Source of the DNA: Tetramitus jugosus
Taxonomy: Eukaryota; Heterolobosea; Eutetramitea; Acrasida; Vahlkampfiidae
DNA: 64,000 nucleotides
Assembly (NCBI GenBank): GCA_937625935.1
Contig: OW569364.1
Span: 1 to 64,000, forward strand
Direction of reading: 5' to 3'
Positions 1 to 10,546 of the stretch are shown piece after piece (positions within the stretch are counted from its first letter, which is position 1; each line of letters starts with the position of its first letter). A program made the translations under genes and the position numbers. Under the pieces are notes generated by a model. The model was not told the DNA's origin. It searched no databases and was given only the letters and a program-made list of their open reading frames with translations.

Positions 1-558
<558 letters not shown>

Positions 559-870
559 AAACCCAAACCCAAACCCAAACCCAAACCCAAACCCAAACCC
601 AAACCCAAACCCAAACCCAAACCCAAACCCAAACCCAAACCCAAACCCAAACCCAAACCCAAACCCAAACCCAAACCCAAACCCAAACCCAAACCCAAAC
701 CCAAACCCAAACCCAAACCCAAACCCAAACCCAAACCCAAACCCAAACCCAAACCCAAACCCAAACCCAAACCCAAACCCAAACCCAAACCCAAACCCAA
801 ACCCAAACCCAAACCCAAACCCAAACCCAAACCCAAACCCAAACCCAAACCCAAACCCAAACCCAAACCC
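559..870. repeat. Telomere-like hexamer tract, 52 AAACCC units
   Basis: Seen: an uninterrupted 312-base tract of AAACCC (TTTGGG on the other strand), continued by a few degenerate units (AACCCC, AACCC) to about 885. The C-rich strand reads 5' to 3' from the outer end inward, which is the orientation expected of a left chromosome end. The unit differs from TTAGGG by one base. Either the organism uses TTTGGG, or a TTAGGG/TTTAGGG-like repeat was mis-called. Confidence 0.7.
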
Positions 871-887
871 AACCCCAACCCAACTAA

Positions 888-1602
888 GACGATATTCTCT
901 GAGAACAGAGTACAAGAAAGCTTGGAAGGACCATTCATCTTCAAGGTTGATAATTATGGCGTGAATTTACAGTACACCTGTTGCACATGCAACGATTACC
1001 TCAGTCACACAAGAATCTGCAAGCATATTAACGCTTGTTTGATTTACTTCGCAGTTAAACATGAGTTAAAAGATCTTCCAAAAACTGCTAATGAATTCCA
1101 TGATGGTATCTTTAGTATCATGGAACGGTATCAAACAGGACTACTGAGTCCAGGAAATAATTGTAGTCAACCTGGCAGGCCTAAAAATGTGTCTGAAAAT
1201 ACAAGAAAGGGACGACCCAAACTGGACAAAAGGTTACCGAGTTTTATAAATAATGTCACTCAAAACACATTCTATAAGGTGGTATGGATGGGTGATGAGG
1301 ATGAAAAATGGATTCGTGTAGAGGAGATGATGACGGCTAGATTCATGGCAAAACTGTTCTTGAGCGATTATGATGATTATCTCTCATCATTTGAAAGTGG
1401 GAAGATGAGTAAGAGGTCCGTATATGCCTTGTTTAAATCAAACAGACGCTATATGGTGGAGTTTAATGATAGTGACAAACATGAGGAAGTTTCTCAAGAA
1501 AATGTGGTGCCTTGTCGGTTCTTTTTAAATTGTTACTTATTTAATGCAATTCAGCTTTACTGCCGCTCCGTCAACCGTTACTGCCGCTCAGTTCCCTGCT
1601 AA
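888..1602 (+). pseudogene. SWIM zinc-finger protein fragment (MULE-transposase-like), cut off by the telomere
   Basis: The frame is open from the last telomere-like repeat to a stop at 1602 and has no convincing ATG near its beginning, so the 5' part of the gene is missing. Near the start it has a C-x-C-x9-C-x-H SWIM zinc finger ([16 protein letters not shown]). This finger typically follows the catalytic domain of MULE-type transposases and also occurs in some plant FAR1-like proteins. A second conserved-looking block ([20 protein letters not shown]) is vaguely chromodomain-like. The last 30 residues look non-native. I infer the C-terminal remnant of a MULE-like transposase or a domesticated relative, broken by chromosome-end formation. 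No terminal inverted repeat was recognised. Confidence 0.6.
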
Positions 1603-1739
1603 GCTAAGGGTATTTCTCGGCACCGGGAGATGTTGGCGATAAAGTGCTAGAAAACATCACGAAGAAAATGAGGAAGACAATGAGAAGAGACTGCAATTTC
1701 CGTACGCCCTCTAACTTCCTTCACATGAGTTAGGAAAGT

Positions 1740-3000
1740 TATGGTCTGGGCTTAACACACGGAAACATAGTTGCTTTAATAGTTCGAGCTACCACCCTTC
1801 TATCTAATCTAAACAGCAGTCTTCAGAGCTGCTCTGAACCCATCACCACTCACATCAACAACCTATGCACAGACAAAATAGCTCAGGAACAGTCAAATTA
1901 CCGTACTGACCTATACACCACACAAATGAACAAACTGGGCTTATATATAGGCATTAACAACTCACACGAAATGAATCCAGGGATGGGAGCGTCCAGATAT
2001 TATATTCACCTCTGACCCCCTCCCTGCCTGTTTTGAATAAATTTGAATAACACGTTTTCGAACGTTACATTAATTCTCCTACTAGGATTGGGATCAAGAG
2101 ACCCCCTATGAATAAATATTTGAATAAATTTCTCAGACCCCCTCCCTAGGGGGCCTAAGAAATAATATCTGGACGCTCCCGATCAAGAATTTCAACCCCG
2201 ACATTTGGAACATTGAACAAATACCTGAACTTATCCGCCCCCAGATAAAGCACTGCTGGACCGATGCGGCATTTGACAGCAAGTGAACTCCTCCTCTCAG
2301 GCGGAAGCCTTAACCGCAGTTGTGGCTGGCACCTAATAACTCTAACATACTATTGATGTGCGACAACAAAACAAACTCCGTGAGGACCAAGATAAGTACT
2401 ACTGGACGGATGGATTTTTCTGTGATCCTGACATTCCGAAAACTGTACAGACACAGCACATCCCAATACTCCATCACAAGAGAAGGATACGTAACGTCCT
2501 CATTGATCAACATTCACCCCTACACATTCAACCACTGGAGGTCAAGCCTGTATCGACCCCAGGCTAGCAACATCCTTATGAAAGTAAGACTGGATGCTTT
2601 CTGATAGAACGGGAAGCAATACAATTCAAACCTGTATATGTGGAGAAGAAGCCACCATGCCCCGTATCATCACACAGTGTGTAAGGACTGAAGAACTTAG
2701 GCTCCTTACTGCACAATACCTACAAAACTGCCTCTGCATGGAAAACTTCGAGGTAGATCTCACCCTAGACTGGACCGAAGAGGAACCAACACCTCACCCT
2801 TATAGATTGGAGAGGCATCTTCTACAACAGCACCATCTCTAAACTCAACGAAACCCTCAGCGCAGGACTCAAGAAAGCCCTCACCCTCAAAGAAACAAGC
2901 TTCCTTATCAAACGGACACTCGACAACATCTCCGTAACACTCGCAGGATTTATTTACAATGCCTACAGGAAATGCATCCATCACTACCTACCCATAGACC
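1740..3000 (+). mobile_element. Decayed LINE-like retroelement, 3' part, with nested MITE
   Basis: Several short plus-strand frames together look like the C-terminal end of a non-LTR retrotransposon polyprotein. At 2594-2842 the motif C-x-CG-x(n)-C (TCICGEEATMPRIITQC) matches the Cys/His knuckle behind the RT thumb. Just before it (2320-2604) is a typical run ending in KVRLDAF that needs a frameshift to join the knuckle. Stops and frame changes occur near 2285 and 2600, so the copy is dead. A separate frame crossing 1850-2280 is interrupted by the 1985-2180 MITE. This family differs from the retroelement copies at 42-44 and 57-60 kb. The 5' limit is a guess. Confidence 0.55.
1985..2180. mobile_element. 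196-bp MITE with 19-bp terminal inverted repeats
   Basis: Seen: GGGAGCGTCCAGATATTAT starts at 1985 and its exact reverse complement ends at 2180. The flanks carry a 3-bp direct repeat GAT (1982-1984 and 2181-2183), which fits a target-site duplication. Removing the element and one GAT restores an open frame across the junction (MNPG, then IKNFNPD), so it inserted into a once-coding LINE-like frame. The interior has GACCCCCTCCCT twice in direct orientation and no coding capacity. The superfamily is not assigned; a 3-bp TSD would fit Harbinger- or CACTA-like elements. Confidence 0.8.
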
Positions 3001-3492
3001 CATAACCTAACCACCGAGAAAACACAGGGTAATTTGTTACCGATTAGCCGTCAAGGCAGAGCACTGTGTGACTCAATAAAAGAACTTTATATCAAGGAAT
3101 GACAGGAAAATTTTATGCCTCCTGTAATTTACAGAAACCGACGTTTATTTTTTATGTCAAATACCATGCACCCAATAACAGAACAATCATAACACATCAA
3201 TCGAGGTTGGTTGTTCTTGGTCGTTGAAGTAATTGGAAAGCTGTTTTGCTCGAGGCTATAGCTACAGAGAGACAACAAAAAAATTCAAGATTTCCTTCCA
3301 GCAATGCGCAACAATATTCGTATTTTGTACCGCACCCAGAAAGTTCAGTTTTGGTACTTCCCGAAGTCTCGGCCGAGCTCGGAATGAACATCAGGGCCTT
3401 CGGGTTCTAAATTCCCACGAATCCCTTGTCACGTTTACAACACGCCATTCCCTTATTCACACAAACGAAACAATAGCACCACAACAGCAAAA
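3001..3492. other. Intergenic region, no gene supported
   Basis: Between the decayed retroelement and the first intact gene I see only short overlapping frames on both strands without recognisable domains. A short GC-rich self-complementary stretch lies near 3359-3410. The last 60 bases are A/C-rich with CAACAGCAAAA just before the next ATG, which looks like a normal 5' leader. Confidence 0.5.
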
Positions 3493-5574
3493 ATGAATGG
3501 TTTAAGACGTATTATTTCACACCGCCGTTTACCTGTGTTGCTACTATTGCTGCTGTTGTTTTTCTGTAGTGGAGGTTCTATTCAGGGATCTGAACTGGAG
3601 TTTATTAACTATCGTTTGGAAAGTGAATTTCGAGTCAATTCCAATACGATCGCTACTGATCAACAATCACCTGCTATTGCCTCATTCGCTACTAGTGGAG
3701 ACTTTATTATCGTATGGACTAATATTCAGACCAATAAAGATAGTGATATTTTTTTCCAACGCTTTTACAGTAATGGAACAAGACGAGGTATAGAAGAAAA
3801 AGTTAATACCAGTGCGTGGAATAAGAACAATGACAACCCAACCATTGCAGTCGTGGAAACTGGAAGCTTTTTTGTCGCTTGGGATGTGAATCTTGTCAAT
3901 CTATTCACTGGCTACAAACCTACTGGTGGAACTGTCCGGAACAACCATATGGTGAGTTTGAATAATTCTGGCAACAAGAGAAAAACAGCCGTGGCCGGTA
4001 GTTTGACCAACAATCGATTTCTATTTGTCTGGGAAACGACCATTCACGATGGAGATGGTTATGGTATATATGCGAGCCACTGGATGGACAATGGTGGTGT
4101 AGCTTTGATGCAAGATATTCCTGTTAATACTTACACTGCTGGTGACCAGACCAATGCAGACATTTGCAGTCTAAGTGATGGAGGTTATGTTGCTGTTTGG
4201 CAGAGTACTGGTCAAGATGGTGATGGAAATGGAATATACGCCAAGCGTTTCAATGAAATAGCCCAAGAGCAAGGTGGTGAGTTTCGGGTCAATACTAGAA
4301 CAGCTGGCAATCAAATTTCTCCTGCTGTTGCTGGTCTTAGCGGTGGTGGATTTGTGATTGTGTGGCAAAGTAATATCCATGATGGAGATGGTGATGGTAT
4401 CTTTGGGCAGCGATATACTGCATCCGGTGTCGCTCAAGGGAGTGAATTTCAGGTCAACACTTTTACCATTGACGCTCAAACGAATCCAAATGTTGCAAGT
4501 GTGACTGATGGTGGCTTTGTAGTCACTTGGCAGAGTAACAAGCAAGATGGCGATGATTTGGGTGTTTATGCTCAACGATTCGATGCAAGTGGTAGCAAAC
4601 TGGGCAGAGAATTTCAAGTGAACACGAATACTACTGGCAATCAGCAATTTCCTGTCGTCACTGGTCTAAAAGATGGTAATTTTGTCATCAGTTGGCAAAG
4701 TGCTACTGGCATTTATGGTCAGATGTTTGCTGGAGTATGGCATCCAGGTTCCACACTCAACCAACAATCTTTAACTGTGTATCAAAGTGAAACAATCATA
4801 CTGAACAGCACTTTATTGAGTGCTTCCGATCACATGATAGATAACAACACCTTGTTATTCATGGTCAATAATGTTGAATATTGTCAGTTTGAACGAGTTT
4901 CACAACCTGGCATTGCTATATCCAACTTTACTCAACAAGCAGTGATTGCCGGTGAGATACAGTTGGTGCATGATGGTAGTTTTAATGCACCAAGCTATCA
5001 AGTGAGTGTGAGCAATGGCTATTTGAGCACAACGCCACAAGAAGCTACCATTTATTTTCGCATAGTGCCGTGGTTGGTTACTCTTCAGCTATCGGTAAAA
5101 CCAGGAAAAACGGTTGTGCTTGGTTCCTCACATTTCCAAGCCAGTTATGGAGACGCATCACCTGGTGAGTTGGTCTATACGGTCAGTCAAGTGCAGCATG
5201 GAAGATTTGTGTTGACGAGTGATCGCAATATCGTTATCACTCAATTTACTCAACTGCAGATTGACAAGGGTGAAATACAGTTTGTGCACGACGGAAGTCA
5301 AGAAAATCCAAGCTTTATTGCATGGGTGAGCAATGGTCCATATCAATCATCAGAGTACACTGTAACCGTATCTTTTGACTTACCAACTACAGAGAATTCG
5401 GTCCGCAAAAAGAGTGCCATCATCGGTGGAGTAGTTGGTGGTGTTGGTGGCTGTCTTGCACTAAGCTGTTGTGTTGCTGTCACTGTTGCATTAATGGGTC
5501 TGTGTGTGGTCAAGAACAAGAAGAAGCCAGTAAAGAAAGTTGACTTGGAGAAGGGTATCGAAATGGTGGGATAA
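3493..5574 (+). CDS. Single-pass surface protein with DGDG-type repeats and CSPG/cadherin-like repeats
   Basis: The protein has 693 residues. A basic start followed by LLLLLLLFFC is a clear signal peptide (about 1-32). Residues 50-415 hold about six or seven repeats of roughly 52 residues with the pattern G-F-V-I/V-x-W-Q-S...DGDG-x-GI-Y/F-x-QR-F/Y...G-x-EF-x-VNT. This repeat is familiar from large bacterial secreted proteins with calcium-binding DxD turns. Residues 430-625 contain two CSPG/cadherin-like repeats (ISNFTQ...GEIQLVHDGS; ITQFTQ...GEIQFVHDGS). A Gly/Val/Leu membrane segment (about 640-668) precedes a short Lys-rich tail. Likely an adhesive or matrix-facing surface protein; the ligand is unknown. 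The frame continues open past the stop (see next entry). Confidence 0.8.
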   Translation: MNGLRRIISHRRLPVLLLLLLLFFCSGGSIQGSELEFINYRLESEFRVNSNTIATDQQSPAIASFATSGDFIIVWTNIQTNKDSDIFFQRFYSNGTRRGIEEKVNTSAWNKNNDNPTIAVVETGSFFVAWDVNLVNLFTGYKPTGGTVRNNHMVSLNNSGNKRKTAVAGSLTNNRFLFVWETTIHDGDGYGIYASHWMDNGGVALMQDIPVNTYTAGDQTNADICSLSDGGYVAVWQSTGQDGDGNGIYAKRFNEIAQEQGGEFRVNTRTAGNQISPAVAGLSGGGFVIVWQSNIHDGDGDGIFGQRYTASGVAQGSEFQVNTFTIDAQTNPNVASVTDGGFVVTWQSNKQDGDDLGVYAQRFDASGSKLGREFQVNTNTTGNQQFPVVTGLKDGNFVISWQSATGIYGQMFAGVWHPGSTLNQQSLTVYQSETIILNSTLLSASDHMIDNNTLLFMVNNVEYCQFERVSQPGIAISNFTQQAVIAGEIQLVHDGSFNAPSYQVSVSNGYLSTTPQEATIYFRIVPWLVTLQLSVKPGKTVVLGSSHFQASYGDASPGELVYTVSQVQHGRFVLTSDRNIVITQFTQLQIDKGEIQFVHDGSQENPSFIAWVSNGPYQSSEYTVTVSFDLPTTENSVRKKSAIIGGVVGGVGGCLALSCCVAVTVALMGLCVVKNKKKPVKKVDLEKGIEMVG

Positions 5575-5769
5575 AATAACCATTCTATCGGTGGACAATC
5601 ATGGACAGTCTTTGGTCAATTACTTGCCAATGATCCAGGAAGGATGGAAGCGTATGAGGTGTTGGAGAGAGATTTAACCTTCAATCGGGTTTTTGATTTG
5701 TCCCTGCTGGGGATAGTGGTGAGTCTGGGCAAAGATCAGACAAAAGAACAAGCCGATGTGGAAAACTGA
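5575..5769 (+). other. In-frame 64-codon open extension directly after the stop of the surface-protein gene
   Basis: Directly after the TAA at 5572-5574 the same frame stays open for 64 codons to a TGA at 5767-5769. It reads like real coding sequence (for example GGQSWTVFGQLLANDPG, then VFDLSLLGIVVSLGKDQTK). Its only internal ATG is poorly placed for an independent gene. It could be a stop-codon readthrough extension of the cytoplasmic tail, a recently acquired premature stop, or the 3' scrap of another gene. Hydrophilic and leucine-rich stretches alternate; no domain is recognised. Confidence 0.4.
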
Positions 5770-5973
5770 AGTCTGGACTGCCAGACATGCACAAAGAATA
5801 AATCAAGGTAATCTTGTTTTAGCACCCAAACAACCTTTATTCAAGAGTTAAAAAGGAAAATTTTAGGTCATCCAAGTTACAAAAATTGTATTCACGTAAC
5901 ACCATGTAGATCGCTGCTTACAGAGTTAGTAGGTATAATTTTTTCATTTACTAGTAATATCCCAACAAACAAA

Positions 5974-7734
5974 ATGAAATCAATACTCATTGCATTCTAT
6001 TTGATTATTATTATTTGGTGTGTTAGTAGTGCACCATATCCCTCGAGTTACCAGTGGATCACTGGTAACTTACCAAACTTTGAAATTTCCTCTGCTACTC
6101 AAGACGATCAAACTGTGGATCGTTCAGGTAATGTATATATCATTGGTCACTATACTAGTTCTATCAACTTTGGATCTGCATCACCTCCTCTCTCCGGAGG
6201 TCATTTTGGTGTGTATGTGGTCAAAATTAGTTCTGCTGGAGCCTTTTTGTGGACTCTGTATATCACAGCTGCCCCAGATGATAATGTAATTGGATCATCA
6301 GTTGTTGTTGATAACAATCAAAATGTATTTATCTCAGGATCTATCACTGGTAGCGCTATTTTCTCCAATGACCCAAATACAGTTGGTCCATTGATTGGGG
6401 GTTCAACCTTTTTAGTTAAGCTTGATCCCAGTGGAGTACCTGTAGCTAAGAGAATTGGAACTGCATCTCCACCAAAACTCAGTATTGATTCATTGAATAA
6501 TATCTATGCTGCTGGACCGTTCGCTGTATCAGTCAGTTTTGGAGTGGATACTACCACTTTGACTGCTAGTTTATCAGCATTCTACCTCTACAAGTTTACG
6601 TCTACACTTGGCTTTTTGTCTGGAACTTCTTCGGATGATAGTACAACATCCATGTCAGATGTGAATATTGATACCAATACAAATGGAGAATCATGTGTTG
6701 TTGGTACATTCAGAGGAAGTTTGAAAGTTGATGCATTGCCGATCATCGTTTCATCTGGAACAGTTTCTGCTTTTGTTGTAAAATACAATTCGGCTCAAGT
6801 CCCTCAGTATTTAACATTACTTAGCTCCACCAATTTAGTCAGAGGAGGAGGAGTTCATATTGATACTGCTGGAAACTGCTACATATCTGGAAGTTTTCAG
6901 AATTCTCTATCCTTAGGATCTTTCGTGGCCACATCTGAAACTGGATTTTCATACTATTTTTCAAAGCTTAATTCAGCAGGCACCCCCTTGTTTATGACTA
7001 CATCCCAAGGCGTCAGTGTCCAAGTAAGTACTGATATTGATTGTAATAGTGCGGGCACATGCTACATGACAGGACTGATAGATTCATCTGCAGCAAGTGG
7101 AGGAACATTCCAATTTGGCAGCTTTATTTATCATTATGTTGGTTCAGGACTTTTCGTGGTAATGGTGGTTAGGTTTAATCCCTCGGGTGGTGTAGATTAT
7201 ATTGTGAACGGTGATAGTCCAGATCTTGGTGGTCTGAGTTATGGTATTTCTCTTAATCTGGACACAGCTGGAGCCATAGTTGTTGGGGGAGGTCTCAGAG
7301 GTCAACTCAATTTTGGAACACTTAATTTCGTCATTTTGACTGCTGCTGCAACTAATAATTTTGTGTTGAAGTTTACTGACAGCAATAGATGTCCATTGTG
7401 CATAGCTCCTAACAATAACTGCTGCAATTTAGCAAATGGAAATGGAATATGCTACAGCACTTCGGTGTACTCTTGCACTAGTCAGGGAGTTCTCTGTCCA
7501 TCAGGGACCTTATCATGTGGACCATCTTGCTACAATCCATCTATTCATACATGTTTGAGTGGAAATTTCCTCTGTCCTGTCAACCAGCTCAGATGTGGAA
7601 CTGCATGCTATTCATCCCAAATCTACTCGTGTATTGATGGACAGCTCTGTCCATTAGGACAACTAACTTGTGGAAATGCTTGCTACAAACCAAATCTTTT
7701 TAAATGTTTGAATGGGGTTTTGATACCAGTGTAA
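5974..7734 (+). CDS. Secreted beta-propeller-like (SBBP-type) protein with Cys-rich C-terminus
   Basis: The protein has 586 residues. The first 19 are a clean signal peptide ending at VSSAPYPSS. Residues 30-465 are repeats of the form D-x-x-G-N-x-Y/F-I-S/T-G-x-F/I...F-G, each followed by a strand ending in V-V-K-x-x-x-x-G. This resembles the SBBP family of propeller-like repeats in secreted bacterial proteins. Residues 470-586 are a Cys-rich tail with three or four repeats of CP-x-G-x-L-x-CG-x-x-CY-x-P...C, likely disulfide-bonded. No second membrane segment is seen, so the product is probably secreted or wall-associated. Its partner is unknown. It lies 400 bases downstream of another exported repeat protein on the same strand. 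Confidence 0.75.
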   Translation: MKSILIAFYLIIIIWCVSSAPYPSSYQWITGNLPNFEISSATQDDQTVDRSGNVYIIGHYTSSINFGSASPPLSGGHFGVYVVKISSAGAFLWTLYITAAPDDNVIGSSVVVDNNQNVFISGSITGSAIFSNDPNTVGPLIGGSTFLVKLDPSGVPVAKRIGTASPPKLSIDSLNNIYAAGPFAVSVSFGVDTTTLTASLSAFYLYKFTSTLGFLSGTSSDDSTTSMSDVNIDTNTNGESCVVGTFRGSLKVDALPIIVSSGTVSAFVVKYNSAQVPQYLTLLSSTNLVRGGGVHIDTAGNCYISGSFQNSLSLGSFVATSETGFSYYFSKLNSAGTPLFMTTSQGVSVQVSTDIDCNSAGTCYMTGLIDSSAASGGTFQFGSFIYHYVGSGLFVVMVVRFNPSGGVDYIVNGDSPDLGGLSYGISLNLDTAGAIVVGGGLRGQLNFGTLNFVILTAAATNNFVLKFTDSNRCPLCIAPNNNCCNLANGNGICYSTSVYSCTSQGVLCPSGTLSCGPSCYNPSIHTCLSGNFLCPVNQLRCGTACYSSQIYSCIDGQLCPLGQLTCGNACYKPNLFKCLNGVLIPV

Positions 7735-7841
7735 AAATATGTTTTTCGGTAGAGTCCACTCAACGAATTGAAAGCATTCAAGAAGCAACAATCATGTACA
7801 GGAACAAACAATAAAGTTCTTTATGAAAAAAATGGTTGCTC

Positions 7842-9677
7842 TCACAATTTTGTAAACCGGAAGTAACTGTCAGAAAGAATAACTTTGACTTGCTTCTCCA
7901 AGGAATCAAACAAGTCCAGTTGTCCGTATGCCTGCTCTATTTGACTGGATGATTGACTGAGGATGTTGAGTGGCAAGTTCAACTGTTTCTTAGAGCCTGG
8001 CTCCACGAAATTGCTCAGGATTTCTCGTTGAATTTCGATCCGATCCAAGACATTCGCGCACTTCTTGTACTTTTGGGTCATGTCTAGGAATTCCAGATTT
8101 TCGCCACACATCTCCAATTCACAAAAGGATTTGAAACGAGAGAGAAATTCTGGATCCATCAAACTTTGGTCGAGCAGCGATACTCGGTTATAATCTGCTT
8201 CCACAAAGGAGAATAGTTGTTGGTTGGATGAATCTTTTTCTGAGTTCTCCTCGAAAACGAGAATGCAGTACTGACCATCATCATTTGCCACAGTACTCCT
8301 TATTTGCAATTTCTTTTCAGACTGTGAGAATGGGTGACGTATAGTAACTTGAGATTGATCTTGCTCGCCTTTGAAAAACTCTCTCTCCACATCCATCACG
8401 CCCACGAGATACTGCTGAACTTCTCCCCGAGAGTCAGAATCTGTGATAGCACAGATACGATCGAACACTTGATTCGCCTTCATGATTTGACCTCTTCTGT
8501 TAATCACACATACTCCATCTGATATGAGATTGAGAATACGACGAGTTAAGTGCTCCTCTGATGCCATTCGACTGAACATATCATTCAATTGGTCTACCGA
8601 GGATTGTACCTTTCTCTTCTCTTGTTCTATTTGCATCATTGATTTGCGCAAGTCACCAGATCGTTTCCTACTGGAGAATGATGCAATGATAAGCATGAGG
8701 AAGCAAGTAGCAGATGTAAGCATCGAAACTACCATCGTCATATCATAGTTAGACATGCTAACTCCAGGTTTACCCTTCTTTATGGCCACATGATGGTAAG
8801 TGACGGAGGCCATTCCAGTGTAGTGCATTCCAGAAACAGCCACACCAGCAACCAATGAACTCAGAATTTGCTGATACTCATTTCTCACAGCAAAAGCTAT
8901 CCACAGAGCTGCACAGGACGCCAAGTAAGCAATGATAACTGATGCAACAATAACACCAGGATGCCACACTCGAACTGTGCCTTCAATTTGAGTAGCAAGC
9001 ATTCCAATGTAATGCATCGTACAAATACCGGCAGCTGCGAACAGGGCTCCAATTAAAATCTGAGCAATATGTGGTCTGAACTCATCACCAATCACACTGG
9101 CAATCATAAATCTTTTTAGTCTACGGAGTCGGCCTTCCTTTTTTCTTCGCATACGCTCCTCTATATTCTCTATGATTGTGGAGTCATGAGAGGATGATGC
9201 TTCACTCTTTCTGAGAGGATTCTCAGTCCAACACAAGGAGAATGGAAACCATGCCAACATTCGAAACTTTGGAACAAATAATTGAATCGTAGTGCAGATG
9301 AATCCAAAAAAACAGGCCACAAATGGCACAATGGCACTCGTGACAGTAAGTGCAACGTTATAAGTAATGTTCAATCGTTGCCCATTGTTTCGATGGCTGA
9401 AACAGACAGTACCCACAAAGTGCATGGACCAAATAGCACACAGACTCATGGAGATGGAGGCACAAATGACGAATATCAGTCTCTTGATCCTTGAAACGGC
9501 ATACCTTGTTTCATGGATCATTTGGAAGGCGGTAAATGAGCCCAAAACACTAATAAAGTAACTCATTACAACAAAAAGTGCATTGGCACTGATGAACACG
9601 TGAGAAGAGTTGTTCACTTCTTCTGAGGCTGTGCCGTTGTTAGAATCGGCGTAGAAGTGATGATGGTTGTGAAACAT
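7842..9677 (-). CDS. MHYT-PAS-RGS membrane sensor/regulator
   Basis: The protein has 611 residues. About 25-350 is a multi-pass membrane region with three MHYT signatures (MHFVG, MHYIGM, MHYTGM), the hallmark of the bacterial MHYT sensor domain, proposed to bind copper and sense a diatomic gas or redox state. A short coiled linker leads to a PAS-like segment (about 385-490; ILNLISDGVCVINRRGQIM). The last 115 residues match an RGS domain: F-x-x-F-C-E-L-E...GENLEFLDM, then LNLP, then a DSYFRF end. RGS domains speed GTP hydrolysis by heterotrimeric G-alpha subunits. I infer a membrane sensor feeding directly into G-protein signalling. The start is the first ATG of the frame. Confidence 0.85.
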   Translation of the reverse strand: MFHNHHHFYADSNNGTASEEVNNSSHVFISANALFVVMSYFISVLGSFTAFQMIHETRYAVSRIKRLIFVICASISMSLCAIWSMHFVGTVCFSHRNNGQRLNITYNVALTVTSAIVPFVACFFGFICTTIQLFVPKFRMLAWFPFSLCWTENPLRKSEASSSHDSTIIENIEERMRRKKEGRLRRLKRFMIASVIGDEFRPHIAQILIGALFAAAGICTMHYIGMLATQIEGTVRVWHPGVIVASVIIAYLASCAALWIAFAVRNEYQQILSSLVAGVAVSGMHYTGMASVTYHHVAIKKGKPGVSMSNYDMTMVVSMLTSATCFLMLIIASFSSRKRSGDLRKSMMQIEQEKRKVQSSVDQLNDMFSRMASEEHLTRRILNLISDGVCVINRRGQIMKANQVFDRICAITDSDSRGEVQQYLVGVMDVEREFFKGEQDQSQVTIRHPFSQSEKKLQIRSTVANDDGQYCILVFEENSEKDSSNQQLFSFVEADYNRVSLLDQSLMDPEFLSRFKSFCELEMCGENLEFLDMTQKYKKCANVLDRIEIQREILSNFVEPGSKKQLNLPLNILSQSSSQIEQAYGQLDLFDSLEKQVKVILSDSYFRFTKL

Positions 9678-10546
9678 CGATCCGATAAGAGGTTAGTGAG
9701 GAGTGGTTGTGGTGTTGTGTGGTTGTTGCTGTGTGTTCGATAGCGCAAAGCTTTGGAAGTTGATGTACTTGTGTGTGGATTATCACGCGTAAAGGTATTC
9801 GTGGTGTGTGGCCAAAGGGTGTTTCCGAATGACAGTGACACTCTGGAAAAATGCCATCAAAGAGACCAATTCCTGGCATATGGACAAATGGAGTCGAAGG
9901 GTGTTCGGAAAATACGAATAGGGTGTTCCTCGGAAAAATCAATTGCCTTGGTATTGAACACCAAGCTCACAATTAGGCCTTTTAAGGTTTTACAGTAGAG
10001 ATTTGGCTCAATTTCCGTTCGTAATGTGGTCTTCAATTTATTGTTACAATCGCTCCCATTGGTATCCATACGAGAGAAGTATGAAAATGCTGCAGGTTGA
10101 TTACCTCAGGATAGGTAGTCAAAAACGAGAAGGCTTTATCTGTAACTTGACCACATAAAGCCATGTAGCTTATGAACTCCAATGAGGTTTGAGAAAGCAT
10201 CAGTAACACGCTGAGGACAGCCAAATATGTCGAGAGTGAGCGTGTTATGACAATACTGTGATCATTTGCCCGAAAGCAATGACTGACATTGAACAATCTG
10301 CCCGACACATGGAAATATCTTTCAATTGCATCACCTCCTAATTTCTAGTGTTCTGTTTTGAATGAGTTTCTTTGAGAGCTTGAAGCGGTTCATTGTTTTG
10401 CATCTATAACATATGATGGAATGGGTGTCGGGGTGGTTGTCATATTTGTTCTTTTTCGGTGCCACCCAAAGTGAATTGGATCCGTTTTGATTGGAGATGT
10501 CCAATCAGGACTAAATTAACAAACTAAGGATGAGAAAAAATGTTGT
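9678..10546. other. Intergenic region between the two RGS genes, no gene supported
   Basis: About 870 bases. A minus-strand 91-codon frame (10033-10308) contains a hydrophobic stretch but has no recognisable domain or repeat pattern. Other frames overlap on both strands without coding character. The part next to 9677 should hold the 5' leader and promoter of the MHYT gene. Confidence 0.4.

Noticed and set aside
559-870. Regular repeat array resembling a CRISPR
   Set aside because: A 6-base unit without spacers in a eukaryotic setting; telomere-like, not CRISPR.
10033-10308. 91-codon minus-strand frame between the RGS genes
   Set aside because: Hydrophobic stretch but no domain, no neighbour logic and poor coding character.
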